Below are positions 16,868-25,800 of a stretch of 64,000 nucleotides of DNA, one piece after another; position 1 is the first letter of the stretch; every line of letters starts with the position of its first letter. Source of the DNA: Desulfobulbaceae bacterium (GTDB lineage Bacteria; Desulfobacterota; Desulfobulbia; Desulfobulbales; Desulfobulbaceae). The notes beneath the pieces were generated by a model. The model had not been told where the DNA came from and made no database searches. It saw only the letters and a program-made list of their open reading frames with translations. Made by a program: the position numbers and the translations under genes. The stretch is from assembly GCA_012744275.1 (NCBI GenBank), contig JAAYIE010000008.1, forward strand, positions 1 to 64,000, read 5' to 3'.

Positions 16868-17237
16868 GGGGTGGGCGCATGATCGCTCCGGATACTCCGG
16901 GGAGGAAAGTCCGAACACCACAGGGCACGGTGGTTCGTAACGCGAACGCTGGGCAACCAGGGGAAAGTGCCACAGAAAAGACACCGCCGATGGGGCCTTG
17001 GCCCACAGGTAAGGGTGAAATGGCGAGGTAAGAGCTCACCGCCTGCCTGGCGACAGGCAGGGCAGGGTAAACCCCACCGGGTGCAAGACCAAATAGGGAG
17101 GCGCTTGAGGGCGGCCCGTCCGATGCCTCCGGGTAGGTTGCACGAGATGCCGGGCGACCGGTATTCCCAGTTAAATGATCATGCCTGATGGGTGGTGAGC
17201 CGCTCGTCAGGACAGAATTCGGCTTACAGCCCACCCC
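16868..17237 (+). ncRNA. rnpB: RNase P RNA (class A)
   Basis: About 370 nt of bacterial RNase P RNA. The 5' end GGGGTGGGC pairs with the 3' end GCCCACCCC (P1). The conserved P4 strand GAGGAAAGTCCGAAC is at about 16899-16913, matched late by ACAGAATTCGGCTTA. CACAGAAAAGACACCGCC, AAGGGTGAAATGGCGAGGTAAGAGCTCACCG and GGGTGCAAGACC also match the universal core. It follows rnhA-like by 37 bp; a 7-bp hairpin GGACAAC-TGTG-GTTGTCC lies between them. A run of five T follows and runs directly into the ispDF start codon. Confidence 0.95.
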
Positions 17238-17242
17238 TTTTT

Positions 17243-18478
17243 ATGATGATGGACCTGTCAAATCTGCCGCCCTGTGGCGCCATTCTTGCCGCTGGCGGTA
17301 TTGGTACTCGCATGGCTGCAACCCGGCCCAAGCAGTTCCTGCTTCTGGCTGGTGAACCGGTGTTGGTGCACACCTGCCGGGCGCTTCTCGCTGTTGAGGC
17401 TTTGCAGGAAATTGTAGTAGTGACGCCCGCAAAGTATCTGGAAGAATGCCGACAGCTTTGTGCTTTTTATTTGCCGCAAGAGCACATGGGTCGCCTTGTT
17501 TTTATACCCGGCGGTCTAACCCGGCAGGGTTCGGTACAAGCTGGCTTGGCCCGCCTCTCTCCTGCCCTCTCGCTGATACTGGTGCATGATGCCGCCCGGC
17601 CACTGGCTGATACGGCATTACTGTATCGCTGCCTGCAAGCAGCGGCAGAGCATGGAGCCGCCATCGCGGCCCTGCCGGTAACGGATACACTTAAAGACGT
17701 GGATGTGACCAGTGGCCAAATCTGCGCCACCATTGACCGCAGCCGTCTATGGCAGGCACAAACGCCCCAGATTGTACGCCGGGACTTGCTGCAAATGGCC
17801 TATGACCTGGCCCAGACCAATGCCTTTCAGGGAACGGATGAGGCATCCCTGCTGGAGCACGCAGGTGTGGCCGTGCAGGTGGTGGAGGGATCGCAAAAGA
17901 ATCTGAAAGTCACCCATCCCGAAGATTTGCTGCTGGCGGAAGCGCTCCTGTGCAATTATGGTGGTTCCAAGAGCAGAGCAAGTAAACACAAGACCATGAA
18001 GATAGGACACGGATTTGATGCACACCGCCTGGTAAGCGGGCGCAAATTGATTTTGGGCGGGGTGGAAATCGACTACCACCTGGGCCTTGATGGCCATTCC
18101 GATGCGGATGTGGTAAGCCATGCCTTCACCGACGCCATTCTCGGAGCACTGGGCCTGGGTGACATTGGTCGCCACTTTCCCGACAACGATCCGCAGCACA
18201 AAGGGGCTGACAGCCTTGTCCTGCTGGAAAAGGTGTTCCTGATGGCCGAACAATGCGGCATGCGCCTCGGCAACGCGGACATCACCGTAGTGTGCCAACA
18301 GCCCAAACTCATGCCGCACCTGACCCGCATGCGGCAAAACCTGGCGCACTGTTGCCGGACAGATAAAGAACGGATAAACATCAAGGCCACTACTACGGAA
18401 AAAATGGGTTATACCGGCCGCGGCGAAGGCATTGCTGCCCATGCTGTCATACTGCTTGAGGTTGTTCATGAAGGTTGA
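17243..18478 (+). CDS. ispDF: Bifunctional IspD/IspF (MEP pathway)
   Basis: A 411-aa fusion of two steps of the MEP isoprenoid pathway. Residues about 10-235 are IspD (CDP-ME synthase): AILAAGGIGTRMAATRPKQFLLLAG, VHDAARPLADTALL, RSRLWQAQTPQIVRRDLL and GTDEASLLEHAGVAVQVVEGS. Residues about 253-411 are IspF (MECDP synthase): KIGHGFDAHRL, GHSDADVVSHAFTDAILGALGLGDIG and ATTTEKMGYTGRGEGIAAHAV. The ORF track starts inside rnpB at 17192; I place the start at the ATG triplet 17243-17251, right after the rnpB T-run. No Shine-Dalgarno is present. The IspDF fusion is typical of alpha-, epsilon- and some deltaproteobacteria. Confidence 0.93.
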   Translation: MMMDLSNLPPCGAILAAGGIGTRMAATRPKQFLLLAGEPVLVHTCRALLAVEALQEIVVVTPAKYLEECRQLCAFYLPQEHMGRLVFIPGGLTRQGSVQAGLARLSPALSLILVHDAARPLADTALLYRCLQAAAEHGAAIAALPVTDTLKDVDVTSGQICATIDRSRLWQAQTPQIVRRDLLQMAYDLAQTNAFQGTDEASLLEHAGVAVQVVEGSQKNLKVTHPEDLLLAEALLCNYGGSKSRASKHKTMKIGHGFDAHRLVSGRKLILGGVEIDYHLGLDGHSDADVVSHAFTDAILGALGLGDIGRHFPDNDPQHKGADSLVLLEKVFLMAEQCGMRLGNADITVVCQQPKLMPHLTRMRQNLAHCCRTDKERINIKATTTEKMGYTGRGEGIAAHAVILLEVVHEG

Positions 18479-19613
18479 CAAAGAGCGTTTGGCCAAGGAG
18501 TTCATCACTCTTTGTGAAATTGAAAGTCCATCGCGTCGCGAAGGACGTATTTCCAGATATTTACAGCAAATATTCAGGGATTTGGGCGCAGACACGCTCC
18601 TGGAGGACGATTCCGCTGGCAAAACCGGCTCGGAAAGCGGCAATCTGCTCATCCGCTTTGATGGCAGCCTGCCCCTACCCCCTATCTTTTTCAGCTGTCA
18701 CATGGATACCGTGCCGCCTACCCAAGGTATACGGGTAGTACGTACGGGCGATCTTTTCACCAGCCAAGGCGATACAGTGTTGGGCAGCGATGACAAATCT
18801 GGCCTGGTAGCCTGCATTGAAGCCATGCGAGTTCTGAAAGAACAAGAGATGGCCCATCGCCCGGTGGAATTTCTCATCACCACCTGCGAAGAAATCGGCC
18901 TAATGGGTGCCAAGGCCTTTGACCCCAAACACATGCAGGCCAAAGAAGGATATGCCCTTGATTCTACAGGATTTGCCAAGGTAATTACCCACGCGCCCGC
19001 CGCCAACAAGCTCGAAATTCATGTGGCCGGGGTGGCAGCGCATGCCGGCTTGCATCCGGAGTGGGGCGTCAACGCAATCGTTCTGGCCGCAAAGGCTCTA
19101 GCAGACATTCCCTGCGGCCGCATTGACGAAGAAACCACCGTCAACTTCGGTATTATTCAAGGTGGCGTAGCTGCCAACATCGTGCCGGAAAAGGTGGTGA
19201 TCAATGGCGAGATACGCAGCCACAACCCGCAAAAGCTCAAACAACTGACCCAAACCATCAGTAACCGTTTTATCAACACAGCAAAACACTGGAGCGACCC
19301 CAGCGGTGCTGCCCGCGGAAAACCCAGAATTGAAGTGCGTGTGGAAGAAGATTTTCCAGCCATGGCCCTGGCAAGAGACAGCCAGGTCATCCGCCGTATC
19401 GAGCAGGCGGCAACCGGCATTGGTCTTGAGTTGTGCTTTGAAAAGGCAGGTGGCGGTAGCGACGCCAATATCTTCAATGGTCTGGGACTTGCCACCGCCA
19501 TTGTTGCCACTGGCATGACCAATGTGCATTCCACCAACGAACAGGTGGAACTCGAAGACATGGTCAGCCTGACCAAACTGATCCTGGCCCTCCTCAGCCA
19601 GGTGGATTACTGA
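18468..19613 (+). CDS. M20/M25/M40-family metallopeptidase (PepT-like)
   Basis: A 381-aa zinc peptidase related to tripeptidase T. Metal-site motifs are FFSCHMDTVPPTQG (His-Asp, about residue 72), GSDDKSGLVACIEAM (Asp), TTCEEIGLMGAKAF (Glu-Glu), ALDSTGF (Asp) and, near the C-terminus, the His of TGMTNVHSTNEQV. A dimerisation domain with AAHAGLHPEWGVNAI lies between. The ORF track begins at 18432; the ATG at 18468 fits the family start MKVDKERLAKEFITL and overlaps the ispDF stop by 11 nt. Substrate is probably small peptides. Confidence 0.88.
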   Translation: MKVDKERLAKEFITLCEIESPSRREGRISRYLQQIFRDLGADTLLEDDSAGKTGSESGNLLIRFDGSLPLPPIFFSCHMDTVPPTQGIRVVRTGDLFTSQGDTVLGSDDKSGLVACIEAMRVLKEQEMAHRPVEFLITTCEEIGLMGAKAFDPKHMQAKEGYALDSTGFAKVITHAPAANKLEIHVAGVAAHAGLHPEWGVNAIVLAAKALADIPCGRIDEETTVNFGIIQGGVAANIVPEKVVINGEIRSHNPQKLKQLTQTISNRFINTAKHWSDPSGAARGKPRIEVRVEEDFPAMALARDSQVIRRIEQAATGIGLELCFEKAGGGSDANIFNGLGLATAIVATGMTNVHSTNEQVELEDMVSLTKLILALLSQVDY

Positions 19614-19752
19614 AAACTACCACCTCCGTCCCCACATCAAAGTACTGTTCAGCACCCAGCTTTAATCTGCAATCGGAATCAACTAAGCGACTACAACAAT
19701 GCCCAGCTGTCAACTGGCAGCTACTAACTCTTCAACAAAACCCGTACGAGCC

Positions 19753-20634
19753 ATGCGCCTTCCCAGTCCAGACTCGGCAAGCCCTTCCGCCATCCTCTTG
19801 ATCCACTGCCCGGACAGCAAGGGTATCATTGCCACAGTGAGTGAGTTCATCGCTAAAAACAACGGCAACATCACTTTTCTGGATCAGCATGTGGACGCCG
19901 GCAAGAGCGTCTTTTTCATGCGTATTGAGTGGGAACTCCGTGACTTTGCCATTCCCGAAGAAAAGATAGGTGAATTTTTTGATGTGCTGATTGCCCGGCG
20001 CTACAACATGAACTGGCAGCTGCATTTCTCACGCGAAATGCCACGCATGGCGATTTTTGTCTCCAGACTGCCGCATTGCCTCTTTGATATTCTTTCCCGC
20101 TGGAAATCCCGGGAAATAGAGGTAGCGATACCGCTGATCATCAGTAACCACCCAGAGATGGAGGCGGTGGCCTGCCAGTTCGGCGTCGAGTTTGCACATT
20201 TCGAGATAAACAGTACCAATAAACGCGACCAGGAGCAGGCCCAGCTCGACCTGTTGGCCCGGCACGAAGTAGATTTCATCGTATTGGCCAGATACATGCA
20301 GATTCTGTCAGAAGAATTTGTGTCGCATTATCCCAACAGAATCATCAACATTCACCACTCCTTCCTGCCGGCCTTCCCCGGCGCAAAGCCTTACCACCAC
20401 GCCTATGAACGCGGAGTAAAGGTAATTGGTGCCACCAGCCACTATGTTACCGCCGAACTGGATGGTGGTCCGATCATCGCCCAAGACACGATCCGGGTCA
20501 CCCACGAAGATTCCATTGATGATCTGATACGCAAGGGGCGCGATCTAGAAAAAGTTATCCTCGCCCGCGCCATCTGGCATCATCTCCAGCGGCAGGTGCT
20601 GGTCTATCAAAACCGTACTCTGGTTTTTTCCTGA
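19753..20634 (+). CDS. purU: Formyltetrahydrofolate deformylase PurU
   Basis: About 293 aa. It hydrolyses 10-formyl-THF to formate and THF, balancing one-carbon pools. An N-terminal ACT domain (ILLIHCPDSKGIIATVSEFIAKNNGNI, residues about 14-85) precedes the formyltransferase-fold catalytic domain. The active-site Asn-His-Asp set is in IINIHHSFLPAFPGAKPYHHAYERGVKVIGATSHYVTAELDGGPII. An upstream in-frame ATG at 19699 exists, but 19753 starts closer to the family N-terminus; neither has a strong Shine-Dalgarno. It is the last gene before a shared terminator. Confidence 0.92.
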   Translation: MRLPSPDSASPSAILLIHCPDSKGIIATVSEFIAKNNGNITFLDQHVDAGKSVFFMRIEWELRDFAIPEEKIGEFFDVLIARRYNMNWQLHFSREMPRMAIFVSRLPHCLFDILSRWKSREIEVAIPLIISNHPEMEAVACQFGVEFAHFEINSTNKRDQEQAQLDLLARHEVDFIVLARYMQILSEEFVSHYPNRIINIHHSFLPAFPGAKPYHHAYERGVKVIGATSHYVTAELDGGPIIAQDTIRVTHEDSIDDLIRKGRDLEKVILARAIWHHLQRQVLVYQNRTLVFS

Positions 20635-20665
20635 ATTTTTTCTGTTCAAACGATAAACGAAAAAA

Positions 20666-20727
20666 CACCCAAACACTGGCGGAAACAGCAGTCTAAGCTG
20701 CTGCACTACTGGGTGTTTGGGTGCTTT
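20666..20727. terminator. Bidirectional terminator between convergent purU and RNase E/G
   Basis: A perfect 11-bp outer stem CACCCAAACAC (20666-20676) with GTGTTTGGGTG (20713-20723), flanked by A5 on the left and TTTT on the right, so it can work on both strands. Inside it a second hairpin, CAGCAG-TCTAAG-CTGCTG, gives a stacked structure. Confidence 0.8.
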
Positions 20728-20867
20728 TGTGTTTCTGCTGGCAGCTCATGTGGCCATGTTGGCATCGACACATGCCCACAGAGCGCACCTGCACTGCGAA
20801 CGATCTGCGTCGCCTTTAAATCGTCTCCCTGAAGCTCTTGAGACTGCTCCTGGCTCTGGAGCAGAAA

Positions 20868-22874
20868 CTATGAAGCGCTTTCCGAACCGAGGAACTCCAT
20901 CTCGTGCTCTGACGGCAGCATATCTGCACGCACGGTGATGTCAATGGTGGCATTATGCTGCCGTTCCAGCGTCACCAGTTCCTCTTTTTTACGGTTGAGC
21001 AGATACTGGGCGACTTCCAGGGGAAAACTGCATTCCACCCTGGAAACCTTCTTGCGGATAATGCCAGTCTGGATGCGGCGCAGATAGTAGAGCGCCTGCG
21101 TTTCCACCGAGCGCACCACCCCCCGACCCTGACAATGCGTACAGGTGATATAACTTCCCTTGGCCGTAGGTGCGCCCATTTTCTGCCGGGAGATCTGCAT
21201 CAGTCCAAAGCGTGAGATACGGCTGATATCCACCTTGGCCTTGTCCCGCTTCATGCTCGCCTTGACCTGGCGCTCCACCTCCAGTATATGCTTTTTGCTG
21301 CGCATATCGATAAAATCTACCACTATCAGGCCACCGAGGTCACGCAGGCGCAGTTGTCTCGCCAACTCTTCGGCCGCCTCCATGTTAGCCAGGAAAATGC
21401 TCTCCTCAAAATCACTATTTTTGGAGGTGCGACCAGAGTTAACATCAATGGCAACCAAGGCCTCGGTGGGATCAATGACGATGGAACCGCCGGATGGCAG
21501 GGGTACCTGTGGCCGGTAGATAGATTCGATCTGCTCTTCGATGTTGTGCTGGTTAAAAATGGGTTTGACCCCTCTGTGCTGCCGCACCCGCACCTGGCGC
21601 TGTTTGGGCGGTAACTGCTGGATAAAATCCTGTACCTGCTCCAAGGTCTCATCGGTGTCCACCACAATCTCTTGAATCTCCGGAAAAAAATGATCCCGGA
21701 GAAAACGGACCACTGTATCCTGCTCCTGATAGATGAGCGCTGGTGCCTGTTCAACCTGGCCACGGCTGCGTATTTGCTCCCACAGTTGCAAAAGCCGCTC
21801 AAGGTCTTCTTTAAGGGTAACCCGGGTGATTTCAGCGCTGGCAGTGCGGACTATGTAGCCGATGCCTTCAGGCAGTTCCAGTTCGCTCATCATCTCCCTA
21901 AGCTCTCCCCTGCGCTGCTCACCGACAATCTTACGGGAAATACCGGCACTGTCACTGCCCGGCAGCAGCACGAGACAGCGGCCCGGCAAGGAGAGGTAAG
22001 TGGTCATGTTGGCTCCCTTATTACCGGTCACCTCCTTGACAACCTGCACCAGAACCTCCTGCCCCTTCTGCATCACCTCTTCTATTTTCAGCTTTCTCCA
22101 CTGCTGTTGACTGATGAGTTCGCGTGCGCGCTCGCTAATATTTTCCCGATAATATTCAGGGTGGATCTCGCCAAAGGGGAGGAAGCCGTTTTTACCTGTG
22201 CCGATATCAACAAAGGCTACCTGCAGGTTGGCCTCGATCGATACAATGCGGCCCTTGTAAATATTGTTCTTGGTGGCCTCGCGCTCAACGGTGGAGACAT
22301 GGAAGGACTCAAGCTTCCCGTTTTCCAAAAGAGCCACCCGGCACTCTTCGGGTTCTTCAGCATTAACCAACAGCTTGTAGACTGCTTTGGGATCACGCTT
22401 TATTTCGATCTCAGGCCTGACATCATCTGATTCTGGTTCCTCAGGATCTTCAAATAGGTCCTGCTTCGCATCCTCTACACTATCTTCTACTGCGGGGTCA
22501 GCAGTGATCGACTCGGCTTTTTTTACCCTCTTCCGGCTGCGGCGGGTACGTTTTTGAGGGGCTGACGCCTCAGCAGCCGGATGGCCATATGCGGCATCCG
22601 ACTCAGGATGTTGTACCGCAGATGGATCTACCGCATCAGTATGCTCTGTCTGCCTAGCCAAAGCTGTCGCTGGGGTTCGCGCCACATCCTGGGCATTCTG
22701 GTTATCCTGCTTGTGAGCCTCTGCCTCTAATATTGGCGCTGCGGGTGAGGCCGTGCCCGGGCCCTCTTCTTTGGGCTGCTCCTGCGGAACTATGCTCTTC
22801 CACCAAGCACCAACACTCGCCTTGGCACCTTGCTGATTTTTTATTTTTTTGGGGGGTTGTTTATTTTCTGTCAT
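20868..22874 (-). CDS. Rne/Rng-family endoribonuclease
   Basis: A 668-aa RNase E/G homologue. Residues 1-170 are a charged, low-complexity extension (Lys/Pro/Ala/Glu-rich with KRTRRSRKRVKK) absent from ordinary RNase G. The catalytic core follows: S1 domain KNIYKGRIVSIEANLQVAFVDIGTGKNGFLP, 5'-sensor region, DNase I-like site VAIDVNSGRTSKNSDFEESIFLANMEAAEELARQL and DLGGLIVVDFIDM, and the Zn-link CTHCQGRG. There is no long C-terminal degradosome scaffold, so it is closer to RNase G with an N-terminal tail. It processes rRNA and tRNA precursors and decays mRNA. Confidence 0.92.
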   Translation of the reverse strand: MTENKQPPKKIKNQQGAKASVGAWWKSIVPQEQPKEEGPGTASPAAPILEAEAHKQDNQNAQDVARTPATALARQTEHTDAVDPSAVQHPESDAAYGHPAAEASAPQKRTRRSRKRVKKAESITADPAVEDSVEDAKQDLFEDPEEPESDDVRPEIEIKRDPKAVYKLLVNAEEPEECRVALLENGKLESFHVSTVEREATKNNIYKGRIVSIEANLQVAFVDIGTGKNGFLPFGEIHPEYYRENISERARELISQQQWRKLKIEEVMQKGQEVLVQVVKEVTGNKGANMTTYLSLPGRCLVLLPGSDSAGISRKIVGEQRRGELREMMSELELPEGIGYIVRTASAEITRVTLKEDLERLLQLWEQIRSRGQVEQAPALIYQEQDTVVRFLRDHFFPEIQEIVVDTDETLEQVQDFIQQLPPKQRQVRVRQHRGVKPIFNQHNIEEQIESIYRPQVPLPSGGSIVIDPTEALVAIDVNSGRTSKNSDFEESIFLANMEAAEELARQLRLRDLGGLIVVDFIDMRSKKHILEVERQVKASMKRDKAKVDISRISRFGLMQISRQKMGAPTAKGSYITCTHCQGRGVVRSVETQALYYLRRIQTGIIRKKVSRVECSFPLEVAQYLLNRKKEELVTLERQHNATIDITVRADMLPSEHEMEFLGSESAS

Positions 22875-23359
22875 TCGTCTCCTTGCATGCCGCGCTTCGC
22901 AGGATTGTTATAATCCAACTGCTGCTTCTCTTGCCTGGAAGGCGTGGCTTCTAAGCATCTTTTCGCGCGGCTGGGCTTGTTTCTCTGCTCACAGACAATA
23001 AAAGTCTGTGCCTTAAAAAGAGTAATTATATATTAATATAGTAATTCTATTGAATCAGAGAATATTCTCCTCTGGTATCTTGGCAGCACAACAATGAAAA
23101 AACATATCAGATGTGGCACCCGTTCATTATAGCACTTTATAGACCCATGCAAGGCAATTTTGTGGTTGGCACCGGGCTGGCGATGCCTTTCCGCGAGTTT
23201 TCGCTTGACACTTATTTTAGCCCCACGTACATTTCTTCCATAGTATAAATTTTTGTTTTTCATGCCCTTTACATACAAATTTTATTCTTTCAGCTGCACC
23301 TCTGCAGCTAGGAATGTTTGGTAATCCTCCTAGGAACAAACGCCTTGAACGCAAGAATC
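22875..23359. other. 485-bp AT-rich intergenic region between divergent RNase E/G and lptD
   Basis: No gene is visible. It contains a small perfect hairpin CACAGAC-AATAAAA-GTCTGTG (22990-23010) without a T-run, very AT-rich sequence at 23020-23060 that could hold the minus-strand promoter, and the lptD promoter listed separately. A long, A/T-rich leader upstream of an RNase E homologue is of interest because RNase E autoregulates through its leader in E. coli. Confidence 0.5.
23205..23233 (+). promoter_or_regulatory. Candidate sigma70 promoter for lptD
   Basis: TTGACA (23205-23210), 17-nt spacer, TACATT (23228-23233; 4 of 6 matches). It would give a leader of about 120 nt before the ATG at 23360. 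Confidence 0.5.
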
Positions 23360-25657
23360 ATGACTTACAAATTTCTGTACCTCGCAGCCCTGGCGGTAAT
23401 GGCCACGCTCAGTTGGAATACCTCGCTCAAGGCAGCCGTAATGGATGGGGAAAAGTGGGATATCACCGCCGACAAGATCACCCGCTACGAAAACCCGCCA
23501 AGTGTCATCGCCGAAGGCAATGTCATCCTTGAAAAAAAGGAGACTGTCGCCACGGTGAAAAAATCTTCCACTTCCAGGTGGGACGCCCTGCTTGGCCCCG
23601 ATGCCGGCACAGCCAAGGATGATGAGCAACAACCGAGCCTTACCGAGACCACGACAACCACCATTAAGGCAGACTGGGTTGCCTACGATGTGGCCATGGG
23701 CCAGGCTAAGGCGCGTGGTAATGTGCAAATCAACGTCAAAGGCGACGAACTCATCGCCGAAACCGGCACGGTCAACTTGAAGGATGCAACCGGCACCTTT
23801 GAAAACGCGGTCATCATAAGCCAGGGCCAGCCCTTACACCTTGAAGGTCGCGTGGTGGAAAAAACTGGTGATCTTACCTACCACATCGAAGACGGCTGGG
23901 TTATCACTTGCAAGCTGAAGGAGGGTGAATCGCCCCCCTGGAGTTTTGGTGCAGCTGACACCAAGATCACCGACGGCGGCTATGCCTTTATGAAGCATGC
24001 GGTTTTTCGGGTTAAAGGGATCCCTATCCTGTACACACCCTACATGATTCTCCCGGCTAAACGGGAACGGCAAACCGGCTTTCTCTTTCCCTCCTGGTCC
24101 ATGTCCGACCGTGACGGTTTCGGCTTGGAAACACCGTTTTTTATCAACCTTTCCCCCACCACCGACATAACCCTCTACCCGCGTTATCTGTCAAAACGCG
24201 GCGTAATGGTCGGTGGCGAATTTCGCTACGTTACCGATGAGGACAGCAAGGGCACACTCATGGCCCATTACCTCGACGACGACCTCAGCGATCCTTCGGA
24301 AGTGGAGTATTACCGGGAAGGTAAATTTACCCACACCAACAACGAACGATACTGGATTCGTGGCAAGGCGGATCAAAATATCGGCGAATGGATAACTCGA
24401 TTTGATCTGGATATTGCCTCGGACAAAGACTACCTGCGCGAATTCAACACCGGTTCCACTGCCTTTAATGCGAACCACATCCGCTTCCGCGATGCCTTTG
24501 GCCGCGGCTTCGAACAGAAACTGGATCAGTATCGTGAAAACACCGTTGAATTCCTGCGTGCCTGGGATGATGGCTCTACTTTTCAGGGCGAATTACTTGC
24601 CATTAACGATATCAGTGATCGCAGCTATACCGCCAATGAACCCTCGCAGTTCTGGAAACTGCCGTCATTTACCTATTCCGGTTTAAGGCCTATTGCCTCA
24701 AGCCCAGCAGATTTTTCCTGGGATACCAACTACACTCATTTCTGGCGTGAGCATGGTGTGGGAGCGCAGAGATTTGATCTCTTCCCGGAGGTATCAACCA
24801 GCATTCCCATCAGCCGCTACCTGGAAAGCACAGTTCGTGGCGGTGTGCGTGAGACCTTTTACGTCATTGATGATGGCGGTGCAAACGACTGGAAAGATGA
24901 AGACACGGCCAACCGTCTGCTCTACCGCTTGGGCGGCGAAATAGGCTCTACCCTCTACCGTGAGTACGGAGTGGCCCCGATGGATGGTAATGGCTGGAGC
25001 CATACTCTGCGTCCCTTTGTGGAGTACGAATACATCAATATACCAGAGAGCGACATTCTGCCTCAATTTGATGCGGTTGATGATTTAGATGAGGCCAACA
25101 CCATCTATTACGGCATCAACAATTTCTTCTCCCTCTTCGGCAACAAGGACGGCCGCCTGAACGAACGTGATCTCGCCTTTGTCAAAGTTAGGCAGGGCTA
25201 TGACATGCGCAGTGAGGAAAGTGACACCCCCTTCACCCCGGTAGAAATCAAAACTGGCTTTTACCCTCTCGGGGGTACGCGCCTGCTGTACACTACCCAG
25301 GTGGATGTCTATGGCGATGGCATGATTGAACATGCTGTCGAGGCCGATTACCGCAGTACCCGCGGCGACCTGTTTTCCTTAGACTACCGCTACGATGATG
25401 AGCTGAGCATCAACTCGATCAGTGGCGCCTTCTGGTATCTTTTGCCCTACAACTTTGCGGTTGGTTACAGTATTGAGCGGGCCATAGAGAACAAGGTCAC
25501 CATAGAAGAAAAATTTCGTCTGCTCTACCAGCCTGCTTGCTGGTCGGTGGAACTGGCGTCCAACTATACCCCGGACGATCAAACCGTCATGCTGATTTTC
25601 AGGCTGGCCAACATTGGCTCTCCCTTTGGTTTTGAAGTGGGTGGCGCAGGCCTGTAA
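23360..25657 (+). CDS. lptD: LPS-assembly protein LptD
   Basis: A 765-aa outer-membrane translocon that inserts LPS with LptE. The start at 23360 gives a signal peptide (MTYKFLYLAALAVMATLSW...LKA); the ORF-track start at 23318 would bury it. An OstA/LptA-like beta-jellyroll spans about residues 30-200 with an inserted Ser/Thr-rich loop, followed by VFRVKGIPILYTPYMILPAKRERQTGFLFPS and the large barrel ending FRLANIGSPFGFEVGG. Only two cysteines are present (WVITCKL and YQPACWS), so at most one interdomain disulfide can form, unlike the four-cysteine E. coli protein. The stop codon is the first base triplet of repeat copy C. Confidence 0.94.
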   Translation: MTYKFLYLAALAVMATLSWNTSLKAAVMDGEKWDITADKITRYENPPSVIAEGNVILEKKETVATVKKSSTSRWDALLGPDAGTAKDDEQQPSLTETTTTTIKADWVAYDVAMGQAKARGNVQINVKGDELIAETGTVNLKDATGTFENAVIISQGQPLHLEGRVVEKTGDLTYHIEDGWVITCKLKEGESPPWSFGAADTKITDGGYAFMKHAVFRVKGIPILYTPYMILPAKRERQTGFLFPSWSMSDRDGFGLETPFFINLSPTTDITLYPRYLSKRGVMVGGEFRYVTDEDSKGTLMAHYLDDDLSDPSEVEYYREGKFTHTNNERYWIRGKADQNIGEWITRFDLDIASDKDYLREFNTGSTAFNANHIRFRDAFGRGFEQKLDQYRENTVEFLRAWDDGSTFQGELLAINDISDRSYTANEPSQFWKLPSFTYSGLRPIASSPADFSWDTNYTHFWREHGVGAQRFDLFPEVSTSIPISRYLESTVRGGVRETFYVIDDGGANDWKDEDTANRLLYRLGGEIGSTLYREYGVAPMDGNGWSHTLRPFVEYEYINIPESDILPQFDAVDDLDEANTIYYGINNFFSLFGNKDGRLNERDLAFVKVRQGYDMRSEESDTPFTPVEIKTGFYPLGGTRLLYTTQVDVYGDGMIEHAVEADYRSTRGDLFSLDYRYDDELSINSISGAFWYLLPYNFAVGYSIERAIENKVTIEEKFRLLYQPACWSVELASNYTPDDQTVMLIFRLANIGSPFGFEVGGAGL

Positions 25658-25785
25658 TTTCAGTTCCAGCTCAAAGGTGCTGGTACGAAGGCAAGGAAAA
25701 TACGACATAGACGTACATACAGATAGTCCGAGTAGCATTTTCCACAACCAGACACCTTGGCGCTCTTTAGTATGGAATTGGAATA
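25655..25785 (+). repeat. Dispersed intergenic repeat, copy C (starts at lptD stop codon)
   Basis: About 130 bp filling the lptD-DHH gap. It begins TAATTTCAGTTCCAGCTCAAAG, where TAA is the lptD stop. Shared blocks are GGAAAATACGACATAGACG, TACATACAGAT, CCGAGTAGCATTTTCC and CTCTTTAG-ATGGAATTGGAATA. GGAAAATAC and GCATTTTCC form the internal stem; TTCCAGCTC and GGAATTGGAAT the outer ends. Confidence 0.8.
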
Positions 25786-25800
25786 AAACGTGTTTTTGTA

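Noticed and set aside
16683-17234. 183-aa minus-strand ORF over rnpB, and the ispDF extension starting at 17192
   Set aside because: Both translate structural RNA. Such spurious 'proteins' over rnpB are common and the RNA secondary structure explains the sequence.
22990-23010. CACAGAC...GTCTGTG hairpin as terminator or operator
   Set aside because: No T-run and no second copy nearby; a single 7-bp inverted repeat is not enough to assign a function.
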